Positions 11,983 to 24,300 of a stretch of DNA of 64,000 nt are shown piece after piece. Origin of the DNA: Marsupella aquatica (Eukaryota; Marchantiophyta); contig OZ316895.1 of the NCBI GenBank assembly GCA_973895155.1, positions 9,982,001 through 10,046,000 of the forward strand, given 5' to 3'. The translations under genes were made by a program, and so were the position numbers. Every line of letters begins with the position of its first letter. Within the stretch, counting starts at the first letter, position 1. The notes under the pieces are model-generated. The model was given only the letters and a program-made list of their open reading frames with translations. It searched no databases and was not told the DNA's origin.

Positions 11983-14900
11983 ATGACGACGGTGCTTCTG
12001 TCTACAGCAGCAGCAGCAGGCACGGCGTTGTCGTGCTCGACATCCTCCAGCAGCAAGGTGTTTCTCCAAGATGAATCGTTCTGTGTGGCATTTGGGGGGC
12101 GCCACAGCGGGCTAAGGAAAATGGTGGCCCAGAGAATGAATAAATCTCAGCAGCAACAACGGCAAAGAGGAGTAGGAGGAGTTCAAGCCAGCAGCATGAA
12201 GCCTCCACGCGTTCTGAGTGATACGGCGGAGGTTCTCCCGGTGTCTCCAGACGATCAAGGCTTCTACAATTCTGGCAGTCAGGTAACTTATTGGCAACCT
12301 TACTTCCTTCTTCTTCTCCAGACAAATTTCTCATACTCTACATGGGCGGCTTTTATTTGAAAGCTTGACTGAAATGCCTGCGATGTTCAATATTATTGGG
12401 ATTGATGGACGGACAATGTCCTGGCTGTTCACCCTCGTCTTGGAGCAAAATCGTCGGCCATGATATGGGCAAATGACGGGTGGATCTCAATTTTGGATTG
12501 TCACCCCTCGTCCTGCCCACCAGTGACCGTCTGTAAACATTGTTGATGCAGACGTGTGCCTTTAATATTAGGAGCTTCTCAACTTGGGATCCCCACCCCC
12601 CTCCTTCTCTTCTTGCCGTTGTGTTTTCTATTGCTAAAATTGGGATTGCTTCTTTTTGCTTTCGTTTCGCCATCCTGGTTACTAGGGAGCCAGCTATCTA
12701 CACTTACGAAGCAATGTTCCTGAGTCTTTACATTGGCAGCTTCTCAATAGGGATTTTCCAACCCCCAACCTTCTTGCGGGCTAGCTAACTATAGAGCCAG
12801 CTAAATACATGAAGCAAAATGGTCCATGGTGTCACAAGGCTCATGGTGGTGGGCTTTCTCTTATTGTGGGGTGCCGTGTCTTTCTGGGAATTCAATCGGT
12901 GGGAATGAATTATTTCTTGAGCTTGGGGATTGAGAGACTGACCTAATTTTGGTTGTGTGAGGATAGCCGACAGTCTCTCTGGAGCAACTTCTGGCCATCC
13001 GCGATGGGAAGACTTCTGGAAGCATGTGGGTGAAGCCCAGTTTCCAGAGAAAGACCAAGATTGTTTGCACCATTGGTCCTACCTCGAACACTCGTGAGAT
13101 GATTTGGAAGCTCGCCGAGGCAGGAATGAACATTGCCCGTCTGAACATGTCCCACGGAGACCATGCATCACACAAGAAGGTCATTGATCTCGTAAGGGAA
13201 TACAACGAAGAGGCTGGAGCTCATATTATCGGATTGATGTTGGACACAAAGGTATCAAGCTTTGTCTCACACCCTCTGCTGGTATAGTTTTTGGGCATTG
13301 AAGTTGTCTCTTCCATGGGGAGTCGTTCTAAAATCTAATGCTCCCTAAAATATCGATACTTCTTTTATACCGCCTGCTTTTATATGTTCAGGGATTGCAA
13401 TCTCTTGTCGCAACTATATGTAGAATGACAGGAAAGTAAGTCTGATAGGGAATAGACGGAAACCCAGATCCTGGGTCTAATTGGATTTTGGTGACAAGTA
13501 AAACCTCATGACAAATCCGAGCTGGATTCGCTGCTGTCGATTCTCTTTTACTTCGGACGTCCTCTAACTCTGAAATGGGGCGCATTTTCAGGGTCCAGAA
13601 GTAAGGAGTGGAGATTTGCCACGACCAATCAAGCTTGATAAGGGACAAGAGTTTACGTTCACTATCGAAAGAGGCGTTGGGACTGACACTTCAGTCAGTG
13701 TGAACTATGATGATTTCGTGAATGATGTTGCCAAAGATGACATTTTGCTTATTGATGGTATTTATCCCTCCATCCTTCTGTTTGCCACCACGGTTTCACG
13801 TCAACCTTCCGATCAAATATATAATCATGTTGGTGGACCAATCAATCCCTTCGTCGGTTTAGATTGCATTTATACGCTGGTTGTCCGTTCAGTTTGTACT
13901 TCAGCTGCCAATCGATCTTTTTGGCGAAGAAGTTCATATTATGGTGAAGGGTCATAGTTGGGTTGGGCGATGATGTTTCCAGTGTTGTAAGATTACTTCC
14001 TGGTTGCTAACTTTGGACCTGTTTGGTAACTCTGTTGTAAACCACAGGAGGAATGATGTCACTTCAGGTAAAATCTAAAACAGCAAAGGAAGTGCATTGT
14101 GAAGTGGTGGATGGTGGAGAGCTCAAGTCACGTCGACATTTGAATGTTCGAGGGAAGAGCGCAACTTTGCCTTCAATAACAGGCAGCTTCCTTATCCTAG
14201 TGCTCCAACCGTTCTTGAGACATTCTGTCAAACTCTTGCCTTGGCTCTTTTCAAAACTTTAGCAAGCTTATGTCGAGGTCTATATTCAGTCATCTTAGAA
14301 ACATTCCCTTCACAATTTTGCTGGTTTGCATTGGACATACGTGCTAAACAAAAGTTGCGATCGTGAGAAAGATCGTGATGCGCCATGTCCTGATTCAGAT
14401 CTTTGCACGTATTTTCTTTCAGATAAGGACTGGGATGATATCAAGTTTGGTGTTGAGAATAAAGTTGACTACTATGCTCTGTCGTTTGTGAAAGATGCTC
14501 AAGTTGTCCATGAGCTAAAGGACTACCTGAAAGGTACTTGACTTTGGAAGTATAAACGTTTGCTCTTGTACTATTTCGGCGGATGTTTCAGTTGTTTGTC
14601 ACCTTGCAATTTCCCTCAGTTCCTCTCAGTGGTGATAGTTGTCCTCTTAGGTCCGTCTCAAATCTTTGCTCCTGTTACTCTTTGCTTCTGGGTTTGTGTC
14701 CTGTGCTATCTCTGTTTCTCCTCCTCCATCACGAGAAATTCTAATGTTGTTTCGTTGATGTGGGGAGCAGCTCAGAATGCCGACATCTATGTGATCGTTA
14801 AAATTGAAAGTGCTGACTCTATTCCTAACTTGCAGTCCATTCTTGAAGCTACTGATGGGGTGAGTTAGCAAACAGCTCCATTCCTCCTTCCTTCTCTTAA

Positions 14901-16872
14901 CTTTCTATTTTCACGTCCTTTATAGTCCTCTAGATTGGAGCCAAGCTCTTGAAGTGGATGAGGAGGTGCTTCTTTTTGCTGTCCGATGAGTTTATCTGCC
15001 TCATGTGTTGTATCTTGGTCTTGGCCGTTCTCCTCTAGTGAGCTGGATTCACGCTGGCATGGGATTACTAATACTTTTTTCCTTCGTCTTGTTCAATGCC
15101 TATTCCAACTGTCTGTCTAGGCTATGGTTGCTCGAGGAGATCTCGGTGCAGAGCTTGCGGTTGAGGAAGTCCCATTGCTCCAAGTATGATCGCGTGTTAT
15201 CTGCTTATTGATTACTCTTGGATTCCATTCGGGGAACCGAATAGTTACTTTATCAGCTTAAGTAGCATGTAGAGTAAATAATACCTGTATTGCTCATCAT
15301 CCATGATCGGTCAGTTAATGGTGGTCATTGTGACCTCGTATGTCATTAGAAGGGTTGAGATTGGAGTGAAGTACAATTCTGATTCTTAAAAGCTTTAAGA
15401 ATGTACTTGCCATTGTATGAATGCAACTTGCCCAGTCTCATCGTGAAAGAACGTGTGCAGGGTCAAATCATCAGAAGTTGCAGAAGCATGGGGAAGCCGG
15501 TAATTGTTGCCACCAATATGCTGGAGAGCATGATTAATCATCCTACTCCAACTCGTGCTGAGGTCTCAGATATTGCAATTGCTGTGCGAGAGGGAACCGA
15601 TGCAATCATGCTTTCTGGAGAAACTGCACACGGAAAGTATGTTGGTCTCAGACTTGTGATAGAAGATAACTCATGCGTCTTTTTGGTCGCTAAGGAGAAG
15701 TAATAGGTGAATAGTAACTATTCTTACTGTTCCTGACTCTAGCTGATGAGCCTGAGTGACACACTGCAGGTATCCTTTGAAGGCTGTGAAGGTGATGCAC
15801 ACAGTAGCACTGCGCACGGAAGCTACTTTGCCTGAAGAGCAGCCACCTGCCAATTTGGGCCGTGCTTTCAAGGTTATCTGTCGACAAATGCTTCATTATT
15901 CTTTTAGGTTGTGGAATAACGGTAGTCTGTCTGGAGGTTTTAAGACTAACAAAAACAAGGATGAAGCACGACGGTGTAGTAAAGAAGTAACGATGTTGAT
16001 ATTCATACGGAAAAATGCTGTACGGCAGCAGGTTCTTCCAATTTTTGTTGAGAAGGTTTTTGTCGTTTTGGACAGGTGGTGAGCTATTTCCAGCCTGTAT
16101 GCAATTTTTAACAGACTGCTTGACTTTGCAGAATCACATGAGCGAGATGTTTGCCTTTCATGCCACCATGATGTCCAATACTCTGGGAACTTCTATAGTC
16201 GTCTTCACACGCAGTGGTTTCATGGCTATGCTCCTGAGTCATTATCGCCCTGCCGGCACCATATATGCTTTCACCAATAAGTATGTATACTCCATCAGGA
16301 TATTGGTGTATTAATGATTGAAAGATTGGAGGCATGCAGTTATTTTGTTGAGAGTGCAAATGCAAAGGAAAAGAGTAAATATCGTAGACGGTGATTTTCT
16401 GGAATATCAAACCAAGCCGCCTACGTCGTATAATCCATTCCATCTTGGTGCAATAGAGTGTCATTTAAAGTATATAGTAATCCAATGTTTTTTTTCTCAC
16501 ATAGTGTGTGTTCATTCTGATTTTGCAGCAAGCACGTACAGTCGCGGCTGGCAATATATCAAGGTGTACGAGCATTGTATATGGAGTTCTCAGATAATGC
16601 AGAAGAAACTTTCTCTCATGCCCTCGCAATCTTGCAGGTATATTTAGCATTTCCGAGCTCGCGGGCCTCGGAGCATATTCGGCGTTTGGTTTCTGATTGA
16701 AGTCATTATCCTCCCTGACCATTGTTCTGTGGTGTTGGGTATACAGAAGGGGGGAATGGTCAAAGACGGAGAAGAGGTTGCCTTAGTGCAAAGTGGCAGA
16801 CAGCCTATCTGGAGAGCAGCGTCAACACATCACATTCAAGTGCGCACGGTTCATTTAAAAACTACTAATTAG
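11983..16872 (+). CDS. Plastid-type pyruvate kinase (beta-subunit-like)
   Basis: Converts phosphoenolpyruvate and ADP to pyruvate and ATP in the plastid, feeding fatty acid synthesis. Twelve coding exons: 11983-12282, 12967-13251, 13592-13757, 14048-14182, 14423-14533, 14771-14859, 15121-15183, 15461-15636, 15770-15872, 16132-16280, 16529-16637 and 16747-16872, with phases agreeing throughout, giving 603 residues and a TAG stop. Residues 1 to about 70 are Ser/Ala/Thr/Gln-rich and low in acidic residues, like a transit peptide. Then follow [29 protein letters not shown], the family signature IYVIVKIES (catalytic Lys), [15 protein letters not shown] and [11 protein letters not shown], and the plastid-type C-terminus [18 protein letters not shown]. 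The intron after 14182 starts with GC, not GT; the rest are GT-AG. The ATG at 11983 opens the transit-like segment. Confident; the beta-type subclass is by resemblance to plant PKp2/PKp3. Confidence 0.95.
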
Positions 16873-19058
16873 GTGGAGTCTGAGAGTAAATTGCAAGAAT
16901 AGGGACACCACTCAATGATGTTGATTGGGTCGTCTCTAAACAACTGAGGGAGGCGAAATCTTAACCTGTCATGGAGGATGATCCTTCCTTCTAACTGGCT
17001 CTTTGGGGCTCAGCAGGTTGTGTAAGTGGGATTAAGTAGCTACTCACATAGTTGCGCTTTCCATTGCTGGCAATGTCTAAGGAGAACAGCGATCTCACAA
17101 GTCTGTTTGTAGTCTAGGCACACTTTGATGTATGATTATTATGCTATGTAGCTCAAGGGTATAGTTTACGAATTTGGGTACCAGCATGGCTCAAGTTCGT
17201 TTGAGCTTGAGACGATGAGTACTAGATCTAGAAAGTGTCCTCGTCGTGACCGATTGATTCTTTCAATAAATCATGCATGTCGGTGTCTTGCAGAGTAGGC
17301 GTCTAACAATATGGTGTTATGATACTTAGACAAGGAAACACGTTTTTAACGTATCATGCAATAGGTCATTAACTCTCAAACGAACTGAGATAGAATATAA
17401 ACAGGTCTATTTGGAAATATGAAAGCTTATGTTGTAAACTGTCTTTTGGGTTTGGGCGCTACAGATTGTATCACCAGGAAGGTATTATGCTTCACGAGGC
17501 TACATCAACTGAACGGTTTTCTTTAAGGGCCTTCAACAATGACTGGACACCCATTTGGCACTGCTGCCAGCGTGGGGGCACGTGTGACTCCAGTCGCTTG
17601 ATGCCTTCAACACATAGACATGATTTGGCTTGGCATTTGTATCAGCGTGGGTGGTGTTAAGGTATAAACCTCAGTCGCGTTTGGAATCTTAATCGAAGTT
17701 TGTGCCGGAAACCCAGAGCTCTGGTGATCACATGCGCAAAGAAACTGAAATGTGCCCTCCATGAGGAAGAGAAAATCGTAGAGAACCTACAGCATGTTGA
17801 CGAGAAGATTGCAGGTAAAGTGGAGGAAAATTACTGTTCACTGCCATCGCCATCAGGTGCATGGCAGTAACATATCTTTTCGTCTCTCTAAATGGTGCAG
17901 AATAAGTGCCTCGACTAGGTATGATGTGGTACTTAGGCATTCTCCTCAGTGAAAGGTGGCCAGCCAGGGTGGTAGATTGGTTATTTGCATTCTCTGGTAA
18001 TCTTTTAGAAAGCAATTTTCTGGAGTATTCTTTATTGTTCATGAAGAAATATTTCCACTTGGCGCCACAAAAAGACGTCGACTGATCCAGGTAGAAGCCC
18101 TTTTTGATCTGAAAGTTAGTCTCCGGCTGCTTGCCTTTGTGTTAGAAGCATTTTTAGTCCGAACGAGATTGAGTGACCTTGGAAGTTGTAATGGAGAACG
18201 GGGTAATATCTGAGTTCCTCGCAGTATTAACAACGGAGAGTGTATACTGGTTTTTGTTATTGATCGGAAAAATTACTGACGACCTCCCCTTTACCAACAC
18301 TGGCTGCAATTACAGAGGACGTCGCCTTTCTGTAATTGTTCTGTCGCCTCACGATCCATGTTCCCCTACTTCGCTGCTACAAAGTTTTGGGGATGTATCA
18401 GTTTGGTGCTGTAGTGGTTTCTCAATACTTCAGTACCCTTGTTCAGCTTTGTCTAAGCGGCCGAGGATCCAATACCTACACCGCAGACTTATTGAGTGGA
18501 ACCGTTCTCCTATGCATGAAGCAAACTCTGAGGTCTTCTTGCATTGCCTTCTGATCATCCACTTCAGAAGATGTGTATTGCTAATCGCGGATAGAAACTT
18601 CAGTCTTTGTGCCAGTTTTGAAGGTTCATTGCTCATCAATGCCTCAATGCCTCGTTTTCAATAAGGACAATTCTCACTTGTTTATGTCTGGTTGCAAGTC
18701 GAGATATATGGAGAAATCGCGAAAGTATTTCACAAGAATTTATGCTTCATACGAACTCATTCGTGGAGCTTGATTTAAGACAAAAACCATGTCAAAGTTT
18801 GAGGTAAAAACTCAAAACTTTCCACTAACACGATAGAGTTTCCAGTTAGACTTTTCATGCCCTCTCTGTTTGAACGCAGAGCAAAGTCAATGAGCTGTCG
18901 TACTGTCAATGCCAGCCATGGTTTTGGGCGAAGATTTGCTCATTACTTACCTTACAAGCAGGCCTACAAATGATACTCAGGCTAGAAAAAAGAAAAACCT
19001 GTTTCATTTGCCTTCATGAAAACTACGACGTTGGAGCTTTTGCCGTTCACTTACCTGC
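16873..19058. other. Pyruvate kinase 3' flank, no further gene seen
   Basis: The start is probably 3' UTR. A near-duplicated phrase (tgccagcgtgggggcacgtg at about 17566 and a related 'tatcagcgtgggtgg' at 17640) hints at local duplication. The open frame at 18173-18664 has no recognisable motif and is likely chance. Confidence 0.45.
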
Positions 19059-19268
19059 AACATAGGCAGCACATAAAACTCGGACTAAAACGAATATCTG
19101 CCATTCGCCACAATCGAGTCCACCATGGGGCAGAATTTGCCGTGAAGTATTGTACAATCAACATAGGCAGGCGAATAAAACTCAGACTAAGATGGAAACG
19201 AACCTCTACCATTTGCCTCAATCGAGTCCACTATGGGGAAACATTTTCCAGAAAGTGTTGTACAATTG
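19059..19268 (+). repeat. Diverged tandem duplication, period about 104 bp
   Basis: Two copies, each running from 'aacataggcag' through 'aaaactc(g/a)gactaa' and 'aatcgagtccac(c/t)atgggg' to 'tgttgtacaat' style ends. A shorter duplication ('ttcatccc(t/a)gtcctttca') follows at about 19295-19355. The copies differ at many sites, so this is old. Confidence 0.7.
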
Positions 19269-20955
19269 ACTATCAGTACTTCATAATCAGAATTCATCCC
19301 TGTCCTTTCAAAATTTTCTTGAGACTGCTATATCAGATTTCATCCCAGTCCTTTCAGAGAAGTTCCTGCCCTGCTTCTAGAGCTAGTTGCCACGTTGATT
19401 TTAGAAAACAAGAAAAAAAATGGGTGGTCAATGCATGGTTACTGAAAAGTTACTTTCTAGTCACTTTCCTGAGTCTAATAACAACTTCCTAAGAAAAAGT
19501 GCTTGGTCCATTGAAGTTTGGCATTGTGAGGTAAAATGTTGTGGTCCATCCCAATATCAAATTTCCCATGACACTTTTAGTATGAAAATATTTATCAGAG
19601 TTTGATCAATTGTGATCAATGTGATCATTCACAGTTGTCATATTTAAACCAAAGTTTATCAGACCCTTGAGCCACTCTCCATGAAGTTCAACTCCCTCAC
19701 GAAGTAGAAGAAAAGTGCCTCTTGAGATTTGGGGGAGGCCAATCATTTTTATTTGAGGGTTAGGAGGGTGGGAGGATGCTTTGACAGTATCAACAAGGTG
19801 CCCAAAGGAGTAGAACAATATCCCTACCAAAACATTATAATATCATGACACACTAACACTAAACATATAGTTCCAGCCTTGATATGTTCTACTGTCTGCC
19901 GCCTTTGGTGGATCGGATATGCAATTCATGCAAAAAACTCTACCATAAAGTACCATCACTAGACTTCATCCAGTCAGTTGATAAATATACTAAAGTTCAA
20001 TAAACAGTGGCTAACCCTAAACTAAAGTTGGACAAATGCTTAACAAAAAGTAGGAACTGATTAGTGGAAAAAGCTCAACTATACTTGCAACTTGTCCACT
20101 TATGACCTCCCTCCTGTTTTCTTTCTTATTTTGGTCCCAAAGCCCAACGCACTCTTTTATTTTTATTTTTCATCCAATATTTTACATCGCATAGGTTTGA
20201 TGAGGGTCATCCCAAAGTTTGGGAGATTTCTTTTTCTCAAAGTTATTTTGTAAGTAGGTTACACCCAATAAAATGCTGAGCCCAAACAGATTTGAGAAGA
20301 CAAATTATGGCTAAAACACTTTCCACACCTCTTCAGATGCTGGTGTACCCCAATAGCACAGAAGCAAGGCAAAATTGTGGTTAGACAACTTGTTTGATTA
20401 ATCTGACAGACCTAAAGTACCCAAGTAGCAAAGAAACAACCTTGCAAAAACCCAAATAGAATGATTGATGGACTTTAAAATTACACTTAAATTGAAGTGC
20501 ACACCATTATTGTTAATTACAACATCTGAACTCATCCATCAATCTGCAAAATACAACAACATGCTCAACTAAATGCACCTTTCTTGTGACTGTTGCGTCT
20601 GGTCGTCCACCATTCTCTTTGTTTATTTTTTCCCTCACATGTTGAAATGAGCATGGATTTTGGAGACTATGATCTGTTGATGATATAGCTACATCAGTCT
20701 AGTGCTTCACTATTTTAACTTATTGAAAAATATATAAAACCTAAGTTATACTATCATTTCTAAATTTATTAAACTACAAATTTTGCATAAGACAATGGAA
20801 ATATAAAGTAACCATAAAACTTGCAATTACGAAGAGCATGTGAATTGAAGCCCATTGAAAAATCTCAAACTCTGTGCCCAGGATGGGGAGGCACCGGCCC
20901 AGAGGAGGCTGGTGGTCATGGAAATATCAGAATGATTTCTATGTTAAATATAATT
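19269..20955. other. Intergenic AT-rich DNA, no gene recognised
   Basis: No conserved protein, RNA gene or clear terminal repeats were seen. Several homopolymeric A and T runs occur. Confidence 0.45.
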
Positions 20956-20959
20956 AAGG

Positions 20960-21065
20960 TACAACCTTTTTTCAATACATCTATGTGATGCATTGGTAGA
21001 GGTGTCCAGTTTGAACCTTGAGGTCACTAGTTCGAATCACTAGTAGTTTTTCTTGTCCCTCCAAT
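20960..21065 (+). repeat. tRNA-derived SINE-like sequence
   Basis: An A-box-like 'cattggtagaggtg' at 20991-21004 is followed about 30 nt later by a B-box-like 'agttcgaatcac' at 21029-21040, the internal promoter spacing of a tRNA. The segment does not fold as a complete tRNA with proper acceptor ends, so a tRNA-derived SINE head is more likely than a functional tRNA. Confidence 0.5.
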
Positions 21066-21220
21066 TAACAGCAGAGAAAGGTGGCACAGAAATAAATAAA
21101 CTTAAAGGGTTCAATCAATTTCTACATTGAAATAATAAATGGAATATATACGGGGGGTTCAAGTAATTCACACAGAGAAAAAAATACAAGGGAGCTAGCC
21201 ATGGGAGGCTCAACTCCAAT

Positions 21221-21291
21221 TTGTCGTGCTCGACGTCCTCCAGCAGCAAGGTGTTTCTCCAAGATGAATAGTTCTGTGTGGCATTTGGGGG
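21221..21291 (+). pseudogene. 71-bp duplicate of pyruvate kinase exon 1
   Basis: Matches 12028-12098 (transit-peptide-coding part of the pyruvate kinase gene) with two differences, one of which changes a TCG codon in the copied frame to TAG. No other pyruvate kinase exon follows. It lies about 90 bp before the proposed start codon of the ATXR2-like gene in the same orientation, so it may now be part of that gene's promoter or 5' UTR. Confidence 0.92.
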
Positions 21292-21299
21292 TTTACCCT

Positions 21300-21308
21300 A
21301 AACCCTAA
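21300..21308 (+). promoter_or_regulatory. Telo-box AAACCCTAA
   Basis: AAACCCTAA inside 'taccctaaaccctaagtcct', about 80 bp before the proposed ATG of the ATXR2-like gene. This motif occurs in promoters of many plant growth-related genes and is bound by telobox factors that can recruit Polycomb proteins. Its function here is inferred from position only. Confidence 0.5.
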
Positions 21309-21382
21309 GTCCTAAACTTTCGCAATTGTTGTCACTAGTTTCCTCGACCAAGTCTCGTTTGCGTCCAGAAAATTGTCACCTG

Positions 21383-24300
21383 ATGCCGAGGGAGCTCAGG
21401 TCTGCCTGTAGTCATGGTGGAGCAACTGCTGGCACGTCCGCCGATTCCGCCATGCGGGTGAGTTTGTTGTTGTTGTTGTGGTTGCTGTTGTTTCTATGAG
21501 TAGTACCCCTTCTATCGTTTTTGTTAATTCTATGTCACATCTCGCGCATTGCATTGGAGTCCAATATTATCAGCTAAGGCGGTCTTTGTCTCATCGTCCG
21601 TCTCTGAAAGTTATAAATTCTGAAAAGTAATCCATTAGTTTCGTTAGAGGGGAATTGACGATGTAGTCACTCATTGACGATGCTTGGGAACTTGCATTGA
21701 ATTTTGGTTGTATCAGAGATTTTGCCTCGTTTGTAGTCGGTTATTCACTTCGTTGTGACAAGCAAAGTGTCAATCGCGGATATATTTGAAGTAGCTTGGC
21801 CTTGTGAAGGATGTGGGTGAATAAGAGTTTACATACGGGCAGAATTTTTGAGTTGAGAAACTGAGGGACAATAGAGTGGCTCGATTGGGGGCTCTTTACA
21901 ATTCTTACTGCTAAACTTTGAAACCCTTGAGATTCCTTGTGCACATAGCAAGTATTGAATACTATCTTCATGCAGTTGCAGTGCAGCGCATTGTCCATGA
22001 CAAGTTTAGTGCTAGATGTGTGATGTGTAGCTTCTCTGCCATGAGTGTAGTAAGTGTCCACATCTAAAACTATGGATGGGACTGTGCCACCAGAATTATT
22101 ATGATAAGCTGTCAGCATCAGGAAGAGGACCTGGGTTGCGAGTGGACCAGATTGGAGGTGCTCTGGGAAAAGGTAGGGCATTCATGTACCCTTGTTCTAG
22201 TTTTACCGTTTCTCCAAATTGGTAGTGAAAGGTTTGCGCTGAACCATGCACATGCCATGCCATGCCATCTCTTTATACAATGCAGCCCTGGTATGTAATG
22301 CGTGCCTCCAGGTTTGTTCGCTGAGAGAGTTTTTAAGGAGGATGATCTTGTGCTACGAGAACTGAAGCTGGTTGGAGCTCAACACACTGCAAATAAGGTG
22401 CCCTCTCTTTTCTGTCCTTTAAGTATTTTGCTGTATATGTAAAGTACTTTCGAGGACGTGCCTGAAGGCCATGACTTACATTCACTTGTTCTTTTTTGCA
22501 CAGCGAGGATACGGTTGTGAGGTCTAACTGACATATTGTATTTGTGAACGTCTTTCAATCAAACAGGCAGATGCTCTGGTTTGCAGTTTCTGTTTCCAGT
22601 ACATCGGCTCCCTAGAGCTTCAAATTGGACGTCGACTTCTTGAGGGAGGAGATGAGTGTTTACCCGATGCTTCCCAACATCATCACCAATCGCATACTAG
22701 TACACGCGGACCAATAATAGCTGGGTCCAACTCCAGGGGATTGGAGGATTTAGCTATGGATATCGACGAATCTAGTAGACAGGAAAGTAATGATGGGGAA
22801 GAAGGGTGTGGTTGTGAGGACTTGCCGAGTGGAAAGAAACCCATCTCAGCAAAGCTCGTGAACGCACTTTTGAATGGTGACATTAGCTTGCCTGAAAAGG
22901 ACCTCTTCCCATTACCCGCAATAATAAATTGCCTTGGTGGTTGCAATGAAGAACTCTTTTGCAGGTTCGTATTAATGATCAAGTTTTAAAGTAGTAGCGA
23001 AGTCACCATGTTGCAGAATTGTTTTCAAATGTCCTTTGCAGAAGGATTTTGTGGCTTTCATCTGCTCTGAGGTACTGTAGGCTCTCGCTAAGAAAGTTAA
23101 CTCCAGTTTTCTGAACCTTGAAGTTGTAGTGTTGCAGCCATCTATTTTTCTGGAGAGTATTTGGATGAACCTGTCAATTTTCAACTGTACTTGGGGGGCA
23201 GGTAGGAGCGTCTTCTGGTTAAGAGTTGGTAACAGCGATGTTGGTGCCAGCAATGCATGTGCAGGTGACGCATGGAATAGCTACCACTCACTTCTATGCA
23301 GTGGTCCAGGTTCACTGTGTCAGGACCAACAAGCCCTGGCCAGATTCAAGGACTTTGCAGATGGTAGGTCACAGTTTGCCCTGAATTATGTGTGTTGGTC
23401 AGCTTACAGGTAGGCTATACTGCTTTGGGCTGGGATTGAGAATCCTTATAAAACTGATTCACGTATTTATGCGCTGTCAAGAACACGCGTGCGCCTTGTG
23501 TAGTTCCATTACATTTATATTTATATCCGATTGCTCGAATTTGGAAAAAAATAGATGTTTGTTTGTAACATCGAGTTATCGTGTGCAGAAACCAATGACA
23601 TATTTCATGTTGCTGCCCAGGTATGTAAATATCGATTGCCGTGTGACGACATGACTTGTAAGTTTTTATTTAACGGAGCATAAGTAATCCTGGGTAAGTG
23701 TTGGGCCTGAATCCTGTAGGTCATCTGGAAGGTGGTGGGAAGCTGTTGCATTGCCATCCGGGATGAGTTCCTCAGAGGAAACAGCGTTCAGAGAACAGAT
23801 ACAAGGGCTTGCCTCCAAGGTTTGTTTCCCAAAATGATTGAGATATAAAGGTCGTCTTGAAAGAATCAACATAATGTTGGAAATATCAGCAACAACTTGC
23901 TTTATTAGTGTGCTCCCAGCTTTTAAAGCAGCGAGATGTTCGAACAGTATACTGGTGGTAGAGTTTGAGTTTGATCATGAATGATGAAAAACCACACTAA
24001 AGACAGCACAAGTATTCATGAGTTATTTATTAAGAAAACACTTTTGGATACATAATTTGTACAGAAATTTATCCAGTCGGATGTTGGTTTGGCAGTCCTT
24101 GAAATACTTGAAATAAGCTATCTATGAAGAAGGGTTTTCTCCTTGTATCCTTGTGAACGACTACCTTCTCGACTCTTTCCCTTTCTGTGCTCTCCTTAAC
24201 CAGCTCGAGTCAGTAGACGTACGATTCCTTAAATTTTCATTCGAACTCTATTGAGTAGTAAAAGTGTGCTTGTGGATCATTGTTGGCAGCATCAAGGAGT

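Noticed and set aside
21029-21040. Functional tRNA gene
   Set aside because: A and B box like words are present, but no acceptor stem or anticodon arm of normal geometry can be formed.
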